Part shown: piece by piece, positions 19,220 to 34,000 of the stretch
Position numbering within the stretch: position 1 is the first letter of the stretch
Layout: each line of letters opens with the position of its first letter
NCBI GenBank assembly: GCA_905183005.1
Contig: CAJJDO010000023.1
Span: 267,566 to 331,565, forward strand
DNA: 64,000 nucleotides
Direction of reading: 5' to 3'
From: Paramecium pentaurelia
Lineage: Eukaryota; Ciliophora; Oligohymenophorea; Peniculida; Parameciidae
Program-made: the position numbers and the translations under genes
The notes under the pieces: generated by a model
Seen by the model: the letters and a program-made list of their open reading frames with translations, nothing else
What the model was told of the DNA's origin: nothing
The model's database searches: none

Positions 19220-22200
19220 TCAATGAAACAATTTATTTTAATTTTTTAATTTCTACATTTCTTTAATTTCTTTATCTACAAAACTTTCTCTTCCATTTTT
19301 AATTTTTATTTATCCCTAATCTTATTGATTTTAAGATATCCAAGTTTTATTTACTCTATCATTTCTAGTTATCTATTTTTCAAGTTATTAAGATTATTAT
19401 AATTTTTATTTTTACTCTTCAGCTTTTCTTATCTTTTCTAATTTAATGAGCTTTTCTTATTTATTTTTGTATAAACATCTTAATATTTTCATTATCTTTT
19501 CTCCAAACTTATCTGATTACTCTTATTAATTTTCACAATAAAATTCACAGCATTCCTTATAATTTTTATCAACTTTTGATAATTCTTCTTTTAATTTTAT
19601 AAAATCTTATTCAATTTCTGTTAAAATAGGTTGAAATTATATTGCTACAAGATCATTTGGATTATCAGATGCAGACTCAATAGATTAGACAATTAAATTT
19701 TGACCTTTTTTAATTTCATTTAAACTTTATTGAAGTTATGATAAAGATATCTTTTCAATAATTTCAAATTAATTAATCACTATAATATAGAATATATAAA
19801 TTACTTTATTAATTTATTACATCTTTTTTCAAAATCTATTCTGATTTTTCAATCACATAATATAAAAGATTTTATTAATTGTCAATGGTTTTCAAATCAT
19901 TACACTTTTCAATAGCTTCTAGTTTAAATGCTGCGATGTTTCCTTTAGGTGTCTTTGCTAACTATTAAATTTTATATTACAATTAAGAAAGTTTCCCAAT
20001 CTTAACACAATCAATATAATAATTTTTAATTCTTAAGAATTCTTCAAATTTGTAAAAGCTTCAGTAAGTTACACTGCTTATTTTAGAAATGTCGATTTAT
20101 TTTCATGATAATTATACATAAAATGCAATGCTTTAATTCTAAATTGAAAACCATTGACTTTACGTAATGAATCTATAAATAATTCAGATTAACCTAATAA
20201 TGATTTATCTCCTGTAAAATCATTTAATAAATCAATTTCCTCTTAGGAAGGACAAATTGCAATTAATGAGTTTATTAAATTCTCAGTTAATACTTCTAAA
20301 TTTAATTAAAGTAAAGAATCAGAAAATGAATTAATATTTAAACGTAATTTACTTAAAATAATTTCTATATTTTGAGATCTTTCTGGTTATAATAACTTAA
20401 CTTTTTATTTTTTAACATTAACATCAATTTAATTATCTATTTATTTCTACACTTCATTAGGTTTGCAAAAATTCATTTCTAAAAATTAAGTATCTAAAGT
20501 AATATCTTCATTTTAAATTTTTTCAAAAATTGTTTTGAAAGCTTTAGAATCTGGAATAATTGTCCAAAAAAGTGGTTTCATTGGTTTGGATGGAGTAGGT
20601 TATTATTTTCTAATTAATTGTTAAGGTTATTAATTATTAATTTTGAGAGGAGGTGGTGGTGGTGGTGGTGGTGAACCAGATGTTTAAATAAGTGGAGGAG
20701 GAGGAGGAAGATTTGTTCCAGTTGTTTAATTATGTGAAGGTGGTGGTGGTGGTGGTGGAGGTGGAGATTAAATTTTAGTAGTGATATTAGATGAAATCTA
20801 AGTTAATTATTATTATTAAGAATCTACATTATTTTTAGGAGGTGAATTTTATTATTGTTTAATTGGATTATTAGATTAATTTAATTAAACTTAAGGGGAT
20901 TTTGAATCGTTTTATGCTTGAGTTTTATTATTCTGTATTTCTTTTTAGAGTTAATTTATTTAATTTTATAATTATTTAATTGTCTATATATTTTCTTCGT
21001 TTAATTTATAATTTGAAAGTTATAATTCTTATAATTTTAAGTTATGTTGTTTTGTTTATTAATCTAATTGATTTCTTAATTCATTGATTATTTCTTTTGC
21101 TTCTTTGTATTTACTTTTATAATTTTTTTATTCTAAATTTTAATCATCTTGTTCAGATTGACTATTCTTAGGTGTTTTAGAAAATATTTAATTAGAAAAG
21201 CTAATATCCTTTTCTCCAATAACTGCATAATGTTATGTATTCTCATTTTCTAAGAAAAACTAATCCACCTCATCTTCTTTTAAAGAGAGTAAACTTATAT
21301 TTTAGATTGCATCAATCCATTCAATAACTGATTATTTAATAGCTTTAAATACATGTTCCTAACCCTCTTCATAATAATAATATTAATCTTATAAAAAATT
21401 TAGATCCTAAATATTTTGTGAAGAACAGTAATCACTTTCATAATTGATTTTATCATCAAAAGTTGAATCTATAAAAGAAGCAAATTGTTTTGTCAATCTT
21501 GGATCATCTTAATTAAAAGAAATTAATGGATGTTCAAATGTATTAAGTATATTTCTAACTGATTCATATGTACAATCTTCTTTTTTATATAGATTCAATT
21601 TAATTCTAAGTTTAATCTATTTAAAAACTTCCTCTAACTATTTATCATTTACTTTTGTAGTGTTAAGTTCTGTTGCAACTTATAATTAATTTTTATCATC
21701 TAATGAATATAAATATCGAAATAGAAACTTAATAATTTAATAAATCATTATTAAATTTTTAGTATAATACATTGTTCTAATAAATATTTAAAATCTAATT
21801 TTATAATTATTTTTGATTACTTATTTTAGAATGCATATAGATTCTATAAATTTTCAAAAGCATCTTAAATATTTTGATAATTATTATCTTTCCAACTTAA
21901 TCCGTTTTATCCAGATATAATTTTAAAAACTAAACCAGTTACTTTAGGTTCAACTGGATGGAAATTTTGAATTATTGATTTAAAACATTTAGATTCATAA
22001 AATAAGGACTTATGATTAATATTTTGGGTATTTAATATAATTTAAAATAGTTCTAATATTCTAATCTGATCTCTAAAATTATTTGTAATTCTTGATGTTT
22101 CTTCTAAAAGTATCAATCTATCTGTTAAATAGGATATAAAATTCATATTTTTAAGTAATTCTACTTTTTGATCAATACAACTAGAATTTGAAAGACTTTT

Positions 22201-22624
22201 ACTAATACCTATAATAAACATGATTAAATATTTTACTGCTTATATCTACATCATTATAATCTTCAAATAATCTATTTATACTTTTCTTTAATTAATCTAT
22301 AAAGATTTGATTATTCTAGTATTCTAATCTTTTCTACACATTGATTTTTTCCATTATTTAATCATGAATATAGCATATACGAAATTTATACTTGGATTCA
22401 ACTGTCTACAAGAGTTTAATATCTGAATCTTCCAAAATAACCTTATAAATATTATTGAGATAAACATCAGATATCCATTAATTATATTTTAACAAAATAT
22501 CCTCTCTTTTAGGAGTCTTTGGAAATTTTTTGGCTCCTTAAAGATCATTGATTTGTATTTCAAAAAGTAGTCCACTTTTAGTTTTATAAGAAATAGTATC
22601 TCTTCCTTATAATTTATTACCCAT
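19220..22624 (-). CDS. formin (FH1-FH2 actin nucleator)
   Basis: Actin filament nucleator and elongator. The protein starts MGNKLQGRDTISYKTKSG; the first roughly 550 residues are helical and fit the regulatory GBD/FH3 region. At 20640-20775 the coding strand holds the FH1 domain: runs of 7, 5 and 8 prolines separated by short Gln/Thr/Ser spacers, which would bind profilin-actin. The FH2 domain follows, beginning KPMKPLFWTIIPDSKAFK and continuing with ELFIDSLRKVNGFQFRIKAL, LTEAFTNLKNSQELKNYYI and QLAKTPKGNIAAFKLEAIEK. A linker intron region lies near 19770-19810. The C-terminus is basic and Gln-rich. About 1,120 residues, normal for formins. The gene lies 62 bases downstream of the BEACH gene on the same strand. 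Confidence 0.9.
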
Positions 22625-22685
22625 AATTAGATATTAATATTAAACTTTATAAGAGAAATATATAATTATCAAGTATTTAGTTTAA

Positions 22686-25600
22686 TCACATTCCTAATTT
22701 TCCTAAATAATTTTAAAAGTCAGTATCTAAATAAAATAATATGCAATTACATTATCCAGCACTTAAAACTAAACGATAGAGGGATCCATCAATTAATGTA
22801 ATCAAAAAAATAATGCCTTCATTTTCAAATTCTAATTAAATTATATTTTTAATACAATATGAAAAATTGATTATTCCTATTTTTTATATATTTTGATATA
22901 TGTGAAAAATAAGTGGATACTATTCTGTTAAACTAGATACATTTTGAATTAATAGAATTTCTCCTTTAAGAGTAGAAATAAGTAGATGAGATTCTTAATA
23001 GAAAATAAATTATGTTATTTAACCAATATTATTATTGACATATTTTCTAATAATGAAGCCATTTACTCTAATATTTAATATTTAAATTTAATTACCTAGT
23101 AACAATAATCTCACTATTAGTAGTTAATAATGCTATAAGTCCATTACCATTTGATATGACATTCCAAATCTTCTCTCCAAAATTTAAATTGAATTTTATT
23201 TCATTTAAAAATAAACCTGAAATAACTGAATGTATTTATAACTTTCCTGATTTATCAAGACTTATAACAAGTTCCATATCATCATCAATAGTCAAACATT
23301 TAATAGATTTATCATGTCCATAAAGAATGTATTTTGGAGATGTACCAAAAGAAATTGTCTTTTCATTTGATTATTAAACTTTCCAAACTGTTACTCTATT
23401 ATCTTTAGCACCTAAACATAAAACTTTTAATTTTGATGAATAACTAAGACATGTAACTCTTCTTCTATGAAGTTTGATTTTATGACAAATATGAGAATTC
23501 TAAGTTTTATCTTAATGTAGATCATAGATGTATACAGCACCACTTAAATATCCAGCTACAAATAGAAAATGATCATCAAATTAAAATTATTGGCCAGTTA
23601 TATGAATAGGTTTAATATTTTTGTAATTATCATGTGTTTATTGTTAATCTTTTAACATATCACATTTTTCTAAATGTAATTTTTCAACATCTTATATTGA
23701 AAACAATTATGATGACAATAACTTTTCCTCACTTTCCTTTTTTTCTAAACTAGCATTATATCTAAATTATAATATATTCTATTTTACTTTAATTTATAAA
23801 CTGAACAATTGTTCATTAAAACATAAAAATTATCAATTTCTTTATAAGTTTTTAATATAAGTTTTTTATCAAATTTCATTATTCGTTTAGAATTAATAAG
23901 TTTCTTATCTGTTAATATTTTGACTAAATTTGAAGGAAAATATAAATTTTATTCCAATTTTTATTTTTATGGATGAGGTTTTATAAATAATTAAAAAGGA
24001 ACTTAACCAAATGATTAAATTTAAGTTAAATATCCCATTTTATCTTAGTATGGTAATTTATCTAAGAATTACCAACAACTTTCATATGTCAACCAATGAT
24101 ATAAATTATCTTTCTTTTTTGCTTCTTCTCCTTAAGAATATGGTCCAAATATTAAATTAATCCAATTATGTAATTTCTCACTTACAAAATATGATTCAAG
24201 TGCTTTTCTATTAATTTCTATAAAATCTTCACAACTCTCTGCCCATGGTGGTAATACAACATCATCAACCACTTCCTAATTTTATCTTATACCAAATTAT
24301 ATTTTATTTATATTCTTCAAAAACTCAGGAAAATAAAAATATTCAGGTATTAATTCTCTAAAATCTTAATGATCATTTTAACAAGATTCCCATGTATTAG
24401 GTATTGAAAAAAATATACGATCTGCTTAATCTAATTTACCATCCTATAAATCACATTAAAGAGAAGTAAATGGTTCAATTCTTACTAAAGTATTTATTAT
24501 TTAAGCTGCTACACTATAATGAGAACCAAATAAAAAATATTCCATTTAAGTCTATTTTAAAGATTCTGCTCTTATTTTACTATTTTCCAATCTTTCTTTA
24601 TTTTGACTACTTATCATCTTGTCTAAATCTCTATATTATTCTCTATTATTCTAATTAATATCTAAATATAATATATACTAAATCTATTTTTTTACTAGTA
24701 TAATCACTAATAACCCAAGGGAAAATAGGATATTAATTTAAATCATTGAATGATCTACCAGAATATTTATTAATTAACATCAGATATTCAAAATTTGTTA
24801 TTTTACCTTTAAGCCATTTCTTTGTATAATTCTTAGCCTAAAATTCTAATATAAAATAAATTGCAAACTTTACCTGCTCTTCTATCTATTACTATACTAA
24901 TATTATAATTTTATTTAAAACAATTTAAAAATTAATTTCTTTTTTCAGTATCATATAAAACAAAGAAATATGATTTTTTATTTTTACAAAATATTTCTAT
25001 TGCTATTTCTTTATGAGAATAACGACGAGTTTAGATTTCAACAATTTAAGTTGTATTCAATGTTTTTGTTACTTTAACCTTTCTTAAATTGAATGACTAA
25101 ATATGAATATTTATATACAATTGTTCCATATGTATAGAATTCTTATTCAGGCCTTTCTTTAGCATCACTCTAAAATTGTAACACCTTACCTTTTTCTAAT
25201 ATTTTTAATTCTCCAAAGACTTGCATCTTAACTCTTATCCATTCACACTGAAATATAGTCATATCATTTTATATTGATGATCTTTCCTCAAGAACAAACT
25301 CTATATTTTTGTCACTTTATATCTCTTATATATTTTGATTGAATTAATTTAATTGAATGTGTTTCTTAGGAGAAGTATTACAAGTATAATTTCTTGAAGT
25401 CCTTCTTCCTACAAATTATGATTTTACTCTAGTATCTTCAATGTATTTATTTGATGAAATCTTCTCAGTAGAAGATTTAAAAGTAGGTTTTTCTATTGAT
25501 ATCACATCCTAAAAAGCAGCATTCTTTATATCTGAATCATTCTATTTAATATAATTTATTTCATCAATTTGATTTATAGTCTATATTTAGGCTGATTAAA

Positions 25601-28600
25601 TTTGATTTTATTAGTTTTAATCACTAAAATCCATATTGAATTATGAAACTATTGGATAATTCTAAGTACTTATTATTGAATTAACTATAGATCCACCCAT
25701 TTCCAATAAAAAATTTTATTTTTTTTCAACAGGAGATTCTCCTTAAGATAACTAAGAACTATTTGATTTTAATAAATTCAGATGAAACTATTGACAATTT
25801 AAATAATCATCTCTACATTTTCTCATATCTTTTACCAAAAAATATTATCTAAACAAATTATCAAAATAATTAATCCTTCTAAATACTCCTTAATTTCTTC
25901 CTGTTCCATTTTATAAGGTAACCTATAATGTTTTTAATCTACTTGATCTCCTTTCAAAATTTTCCAAATTAAAATATGTTTGTGTGGATATTTAGATTAT
26001 AAATAGTATTATTTCAATATTATCCAAACTTAAAAATACTTCAGCTAATCCTGCATCTTCTATTACATTAACTCCTTAATAAAACACCTTAACTATTTAA
26101 TTGGATTCATGCACCATCTTATGAGAAACCTATTTCTTTATCATATTCATTAAAAAATTTTACTCTTATATTGTTTAGTACTTTGTTACTTTAATTGCAT
26201 CATTAATCTCAACAAGAGAGAAACAAGTTTTGAATTTATCAATATCCAAATATTACATCTCCCTACCTAATAATAATATAATTTATGTATACTTTCAATT
26301 TCTTCATTTCCTACTTGTAATATCTCTTTTTCAATAATATCTATTAAATTATTTTAATTTCTTTGAAATATTGCATCAATCTATTTTAAATATAAAATCT
26401 TTTCTAAAATAATAAAATTATTGATGATTCCTTAGAATGTGTTTTAGAACTATTAGTTTATATAATAAGTTCCTATATTTAATGTAATATGATATTTATC
26501 AGAATATTTCTTAACATATTCTGTTATAAAAGATTTAATTTAAAAGTTCTTTTTGGGTTCATCTTAAATTTTAATTGAAAAAGTATGTTTAGGTTTATCT
26601 TCAAACATAATTGCCAATAATATCAATTCTTCTTTAGATTTTTAAGTGAAATTTAAATTAATATCAAATGGCTTTTATTCAAAATTTAATATAGTTATTT
26701 TGAGTTAATTCTCCAATGGATTAATCTTCTAATTTTCTTAATTGAAAGTTGGTCTTTATAGTGCAACTTTAATTAAATCAATTTATTAAAGATTTTGTTT
26801 TTGACCTGATTAATTATTACCACTTTAAGATTCCAACATACCACTCATATTAAATATCACTTATTCTTCTTTATATACTTCATCTTTGTGTTTTGCATTA
26901 GAATTAATAAAATAAAAACTTTCCTTCTTAAATTCAATTAAAATAGTAAAAGATTTCCATTTTTTAGTGCATAAATCTTAATAATTCTTTATAACAATCC
27001 CACTATCCTTTCCTAAAAATTAAAATTATTTTTTTCCTTTGATTTCCTTACTGATATTAGAAAAGGTTTCTAAGGTTGCACCAACATATTAAGAAAAATT
27101 AGATTGCCTAAAGACTTATTTTTTTTAATAATCTTTAGGAGCATTTTGAATCATTTTTTAAATTTGATCATTTTTAATAAAAGATAAAGATCTTTTTAAG
27201 ATATCTTCCATAGACTATTATAATTTTTTATTTCTCTAATTTCTCATACATTATAAGAAGTTCTAATATATTAAAAATAAATTACAGATAAGCGAATACA
27301 TTCTCTAAATACTAATTAATTATATTCATTGAATGATAAAAGTACACCAAGAAATTAAAGACACTTTTATTTTAGGAATTCTGATGGATGACTATTAAAA
27401 ATAAATACTTCAACTAAAATCTATTATAATATAAAAATTAAAATACCTTTAAACAAAATTCATTTTATATTATAATTTCTCCATATTATTCTAGATTATC
27501 AGATGTATTTTTTAATTTGAGAAATCGACTAATCATAGATACTGAACAATCTTATAAGAGTTCTATTATTTCTTTCATTTAATCTTCTGAAAAAACATGT
27601 AATTTTTATTCTAGAAATTAAACAAATTCATCAGCAAATTCAACTTAAGTTAATTTTAATCCTTCTGTTAACAACCATTCTAATTTAATAAATTCTTTTA
27701 AAATGTATATAAAATTAGTTGTATTCTAAATTCCTGAAATTAATTTAACAATCATAGAATAATAATTATTTACTTAAAAGAATTCTTGAAAACTTTTTTT
27801 AATTTTATATTTTTTTAATTTCAAACAAGAATTATGATCTTATGATTATTAAAATATATCTTCCATATTTACAGGAGCATTTTCAAGACAAAGATATTAA
27901 CAAATTTATAATAATGTATGAAATTTTTGTGGATGTACTATTTTCTTCTCACTTTCCATAGCCAAAATAGACAAAAAAAAATTATTTCTTGTTCCTAATT
28001 ATTAATCTTCATTTTCCAAAAAAATAGATACAATTTATTATAAAATTCTTACATAAAATGGATTTTCAGGTGACCATCTTGACCAAATCATTTAAAATAC
28101 TTTCTATTTCATTGAAGAATTTAATAATTAAACTTATGTTAATACTTTTTGTAAAGTCTTTATAACAACTTCATCATCCTTTAAAATTGGATCTACTAAG
28201 AATTCTACAGATGATTTAATTAGATTTTGCATTAGTTACATTTGTTTCACCTATTATTAATCAAGTGGATAAAGAACATCTATAAAAGGTATTAAAGTAT
28301 CTGCAGATATTATGTATTTCTTTGTATTTTATTGATCATGTAAAATTAAATAAACACAAGCACAATCTTTAATTTTACAAGAGACTGATTTCTAAATAGA
28401 ATTTATTGGATTTAATTATTTTTTCAATTTTTTTATATATTTTTACCAAAATTCAATTTTATCATCAAACATCCTTTCATTAGTTTCCTATTCAAGTTAA
28501 TGCCAAAGAAAATGAAAGATTTATATTAATTCTTCAAAGACTGATTCACAAAAATTTGTGTCTTCAATAAAACCTAATTATTAAATTGAAGCTTAAATAT

Positions 28601-29605
28601 ACTATTAATATAATTACATAAAATTTGAAATAGCATAGGAATATAATCAGAATCATAATGAATTTAAGTAAAGGATAATTTTAAGTATTCTTCTAAGTAT
28701 AAACGAATTTGCTGAATAACAACAGGATTTTTAGATTCTAACCATATTCTTATAGACTATAGAATTAAAGCAGTTGATTAAGATAATTACTTTAAATTGG
28801 AGAATACTTATTTAGATATTTAGTAATTTCTTTCTTCATTAAGAGTGAATATATATCTAACTATCTATTTTGTTATATGTAATTAATCATCCTTATTGTC
28901 AATAAATAATCTCATTAATTCAATTAAATATTCAGTATCACGTTATCTAATATTTTTTATTTTTTCTTGTGGCAATTTTGATTAAAGTTAATCAGTTAAG
29001 AGCATTTAATTTATACAAATTGCTATTAAAGATTAACCATCAATATGATTCTATAAAAAAGTGTCTTTTATGAGATCCATTAGAGTTATATAAGCCATCT
29101 TATAAAATAATTTAGAATTAGGCAAATTTTATATTTCATCTATATCATTATCTATTTAAAGTTATTCTGCTTGGTTTAGAAGGTATGTTGATTAATTTAG
29201 TAGCATGATAACACATTCAAAAAATATAGATTTACATATGGGATGGGAGGAAGTTGTTATTGAAAGTAATTAATCACAATTCTTATTACTTATCTTAATG
29301 ATGATAAGTAAAAATTACTTATAGAGAGCATAAACGAAATATTATTTCTCCACATAAATAATGTGGTAACCAAAAAGAAAGTAAGTTAGTAAAATCACTT
29401 TTTGATTGATTGTATTTATTTAAGCTAGCTAATCTTAATTAAACTAAGCTTTTTCTTTGCTTAACATTCCAACTTAATTATTTACTTCTTTAAGACAATC
29501 TATAAATTAAATTTCTGTAAGGTAATTATTCATAAGCCATTAACTGCTTAAAAATGATTTGTAATCATTATATTAGATAATAGGCAGTCTTTATTAAATC
29601 AACAT
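22686..29605 (-). CDS. large BEACH-WD40 protein
   Basis: Member of the BEACH family (LYST, neurobeachin, FAN), large scaffolds for vesicle and lysosome-related traffic. About 2,280 residues. The N-terminal half (27.2-29.6 kb) is helical and armadillo-like (LIAICINQMLLTD, YLIELMRLFIDNKDD). The PH-BEACH start is at about 24.7 kb (MLINKYSGRSFNDLNQYPIF), and the BEACH core lies at about 24.0-24.6 kb: RELIPEYFYFPEFLKNINKI, DVVLPPWAESCEDFIEINRK, ALESYFVSEKLHNWINLIFG. WD repeats follow at 22.7-23.7 kb (LHRRRVTCLSYSSKLKVLCL, DNRVTVWK, LYGHDKSIKCLTIDDDMELV). Several introns restore the frame, including about 26 nt near 27422-27447 and 35 nt near 27212-27246. The start at 29605 is the most upstream in-frame ATG; 29533 is an alternative. 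Confidence 0.88.
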
Positions 29606-29676
29606 TTAATTAATTAACTACAATAATAAGTACTTAAAGCAAATACATCATCAAATTATAAAATCAAAAAAAAAAT

Positions 29677-29757
29677 CGTCAGCTGCAGGATTCGAACCTG
29701 CGCGGGTAAACCCAGTGGATTTCAAGTCCACCGCCTTAACCACTCGGCCAAACTGAC
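29677..29757 (-). tRNA. tRNA-Ser (TGA)
   Basis: An 81-nt type II tRNA on the minus strand. The acceptor stem pairs GTCAGTT with AGCTGAC, with discriminator G. The anticodon stem GTGGA/TCCAC encloses the loop CTTGAAA, giving anticodon TGA. A long variable arm (TGGGTTTACCCGC) and the T arm with GGTTCGAATCC confirm a serine tRNA. It sits just upstream of the BEACH gene. Confidence 0.95.
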
Positions 29758-29791
29758 TTAATTAATACTTTATATTTCAATATCTATATAT

Positions 29792-30700
29792 TCAATGCTC
29801 CTCTATCATTAATTCTAATTCAAGTTTATGATCCTTAAGAGACTCAATAACTTCTATTTTATATTGCTTATTCATATCATATTCAATCTATTCAATAAAT
29901 CTATCTCCAAAGAATTATTTAATCAATTAATCAAAAATTAAATTTGGCAATACTATATCTTCTATATTTATTTATTTGTTATTTTTATATCCAATTATTT
30001 CAAATCCAATCTCTTCCTTTATTTTTAATTTTCCTTTTACTCTCAGATGAACCTATAAAAAATATTTATTTATATTACATTAGAGGGTTCTTAATAAAAC
30101 TCTTCACAAAATAAAATATCAGAATCACAACTTCCTGTATAATTAAGAGATATAATTTCATAATTCCAATCATTTCTATTATCTCTATCAAATTTAGTCA
30201 TCATTTTAATGTTGTTCAATTTAATATTGTCTTGAATGGAAAATAATTGAGGGAATACTTCAAAGGAATTTTACTGAATTTAATATTAGTTGAATATAGA
30301 GTAAAGGGATATCTAAAATAAATAATTATATATATACATCAATTTATAATTAACTTTTCTCTATACAAATTGATTTTTCAGAGAATGCAAACCATAATTC
30401 AGAATCCTCATCTATAAATTTTAAAGATTGAAATAAATCTAATATTTCTTGTTTGTATCCAAAATGAAGTCCAATAAGATGTATATTTTTAGTATTAATT
30501 AAGTATGCTTCATTACTTTTACAATATTTGCAAATTGAAACTTAATTGCAATCAATCTAATCTTATGGATAAGGTCCAATCTTCATCTTTTTATTTAATT
30601 TTTCATTTGGATGAAAATCATATAACTTATCATCTCTTTTTAAATCTTCAATCACTTTTCTCTAATGTTCATTTGGAATACCAAGTACAATAGTATTCAT
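29792..30700 (-). CDS. protein of unknown function
   Basis: Not recognised. About 285 residues, acidic and lysine-rich, without membrane segments. It starts MNTIVLGIPNEHQRKVIEDL and includes a CNQVSICKYCKSNEAY segment with three closely spaced cysteines that could bind a metal, and an FGDRFIEQIEYDMNKQYKIE tail. Two introns restore the frame: 25 nt (about 30324-30348, before ISLYSIF) and 26 nt (about 30051-30076, before VHLRVKGKLKIKEE). Whether this is a conserved ciliate protein would need a database search. Confidence 0.65.
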
Positions 30701-31047
30701 AAGGCAAATATAAATGATAATCAAAATGAATTGAAAATTATGGAACATCATTTTTTAAAGGACATCTCTCATAATAAAAATAAAAGTCTTAGTTGTATTT
30801 GAAAAAAGAAAATGAACTTGAATAATTTAATATTAAATTAATTTAATTTTTATAATTCAACTATTTTTAAATATCAATAAAGGTTTACAGATATTCAATA
30901 GTGATACACATTTTTAGATAATTATATGTATATAAATATACTAATAATTAATTATAAAATTATGATTTAATGAATTTCAAAACATTTTTATTTTTAAATA
31001 TTATAATATAATTAAATAATTTTCTATGATAAAGATAGATGTAAAGG
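30701..31047. other. intergenic, no gene seen
   Basis: An AT-rich spacer between the start of the unknown protein at 30700 and the stop of the giant Cys-rich gene, both on the minus strand. It presumably holds the promoter of the former and the 3' end of the latter. No other feature was seen. Confidence 0.6.
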
Positions 31048-34000
31048 TCAAAGATGTCTATAATTTTAAGATTATGAATATTCGCATTATCGTTTATTAA
31101 AATTCCATTTGCATGTTTATTTGGTAATAGAAAGACAGGCTTTCATGTTTAAACCAGGAGTTGGTGGTAAACAAGAGATCTAATCACCTTCTTTGAGTGG
31201 TATGCATAATGCTTATAATGGACTATAATATACAGGTACAGAATTAATTAATGCACATGCATTTACATTAACTAATAAATGTGTAGTTGGTGTTACAATT
31301 TAATTGGTTTCAGATATCTGAACACATTAGCCATTAAACCATTTACAAAATTGTCGAAGTGTTGTGATTGATAAACAAGATAAATAACTTAATTTATCAT
31401 TACAAATTTGGTTTTGATTTGGAATATATGGTTTACATGATCCAAATTCAACTTCAATAGGATCAGTGGATCTAATTATTTTAATTTGTTGCATATGAGT
31501 TTTCCATAAACATTTAGTTGTAGTTTGACTAATACATGCAATTTTATTTATATTATCTAAACACTCATCAGTAGTATGATTATATGATTAACATATTCCA
31601 TCTTTAAATTGACACATTTAACCACTCCTTATTACATTAAGACATGCTCTTTAAGAACCATTAAGATTAGCAATATCACGACAAAGTTCATATGCATTTG
31701 ATTAATGATATTTACAAGAATCATTTTGCCAAACACAAGGTAGAATTTAAACAGTTCTACATTAATATTCAGATTAAAGTTAATCACAAGAAGTTGGTTA
31801 TAATATTTGAAGACAAGAGGATGTCTATAAATTAAAAACACAATTTGAATCAACAGATTGTAAACATGTTAATTTAGATGTATTATTTAAATTACAAGTA
31901 GTGATAGGAGTATCATATTTTATACATTGATTACCATTCCATTAACATTTTAATATATCCTATAATAAACAAGTATTTTTGTTTGGTGCTTTATTGCAAC
32001 AATCAAAAATAGTTTAATCACAATCAAACATAGGTTAAGTAGGACCATAACAAAAATCAGCAAATCTACATCTTAGATCTTATTTAGTGTTATTTAAACA
32101 GGCATATTCATTAAGACCTCGAATACAATCAAAATTATCTGTAGATAGTGATTCAATGCATCTATTCTCAAATTAATTATATCTACAAGGAATATCAGTA
32201 GGTTATTCACAAAAATAAGGTGAATTAATATTTACTATAGTTTCACAATTTGATTATTTAAAATCATCTAAATTTTCAAGACTACACTATGAAGATGAGA
32301 AACGACAATACTATTCTGAAGTTGTAATAGAAATACATGCTAATTTGTTAGCAACTTATTAACATTAAAGAGTATCCAAATCGGTTGCCAATATACAATT
32401 ATTATTGACTATTTTACATGGTTATACTTTCACATTTACACAATCAGAACCACCAGTACAACTAGCTGTAATTTCTAAACAAAATTAATCAAATTAACAA
32501 ATAGGAACAGAATCACAAGCTATTTTATTGATGCCTCTAACACAAGCAGTTAATGGTTCAGCCACTATATCTATTTATTCACATTATTTAGTATAAGAAT
32601 TAAATTTACAAGGAACATCATCTGCTTATTCACAAAATTCTTATCTATTTACATAACCAATACTTAAACAAGATTTCACAGTTATTTAAGAAGGTAATTT
32701 GTATTAGCATTTGTAATTTTAATAAATACAATATTAAGTAGGATTTGTAATCTAAGAACATGCAAATTGATTAACAGGTTAATCACAAGTTAAATCACTT
32801 AAAGATTGTGGATCAACAATGATACATCCATCTGTTGTATATATTACTTAAGTGTTTGCAGTTTGATATTTCATACAGGCAGCTTAATTAAAAGAAACTA
32901 CATTTGACCATGGTTCATCAGTATTCATAGCATCTGGAACTGATACACAAGTTTATGTTGTTTTATCATATTTACATGCTACTGTTTCTGCAGCTGTACA
33001 AGTCATTGGATTTGTAGGAGTAAGATTATAACAATCAATGACTTATGTTGGTTCTAATGAGATACATCCATTATCAAATTTGCAGTATTATTTTGGAGTC
33101 TTTATGAATAAACATTTATTTTTATTGGTTAAGTGTTGACAATTCAAATTAGTTTCATATGTAACTATGCAAGTACTATTTAAATCATTAAATCTACAGA
33201 ACTCTTATTAAGTATTCATTTAACAACCATATTAATTTAATCCATTCTAAGTACAGGAAAAGTTATTATCATTAGATGTAATACATGAATGAGTTTCATT
33301 ATCATACAGACAAGCAATTGTATTTGAAGATCTACTAGAGCAAGTTAGAGGTGAGACAATTATTCCTGCTAATGAAATACAAGTTTCAGAATCTCTTACT
33401 GATTAACATTTATTTTAATAGAATTTACATTTCAATTTAATAGAAGCACATGCATTCCAATTAAATGTAGGATCACAAGTTTATGCTTTCTTTAAATCTG
33501 ATGTTGATAAATCTAGACATTGATTCTATGAATATTAACAAAGACTTTTTGTTTATTTTAAACAAGTAATCTCATTCAAACCTTTAGTATTACAACTATA
33601 AATAAATGGTTTATCTTAGTTTGCATCCACACAATAACCATCTATTTCATCATAAAATAATTAAAGAGTTTATCCTTCTAATTCTTAATATGCTTTACAG
33701 ACTGATGGTGAATAAGGATATGACATTTTGGTTGTTAATTCTGCAATAGTAGTAAATGAACTCACATCATAATCTGAACATTCATTATTCTCAAATTTAC
33801 ATGTCAAACTTAAACTAAAACATGCAACCTTATTAATAGGTGATGTGCATAAAACTTTTTGTAAATCTTTGATAGTTACACATTAACCATCAATAAATTA
33901 GCAATATCCTGTAGAATATATAATACATCCTAAATAATTCAATCCAGTAGCTTCACATATAGGTTTATCTTTAACTCCTATTGAATTACATCTTAAAGTT

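Noticed and set aside
31027..31310. Plus-strand open frame opposite the end of the giant Cys-rich gene
   Set aside because: The minus frame carries the Cys pattern of the repeats to a TGA at 31048; the plus frame has no recognisable features.
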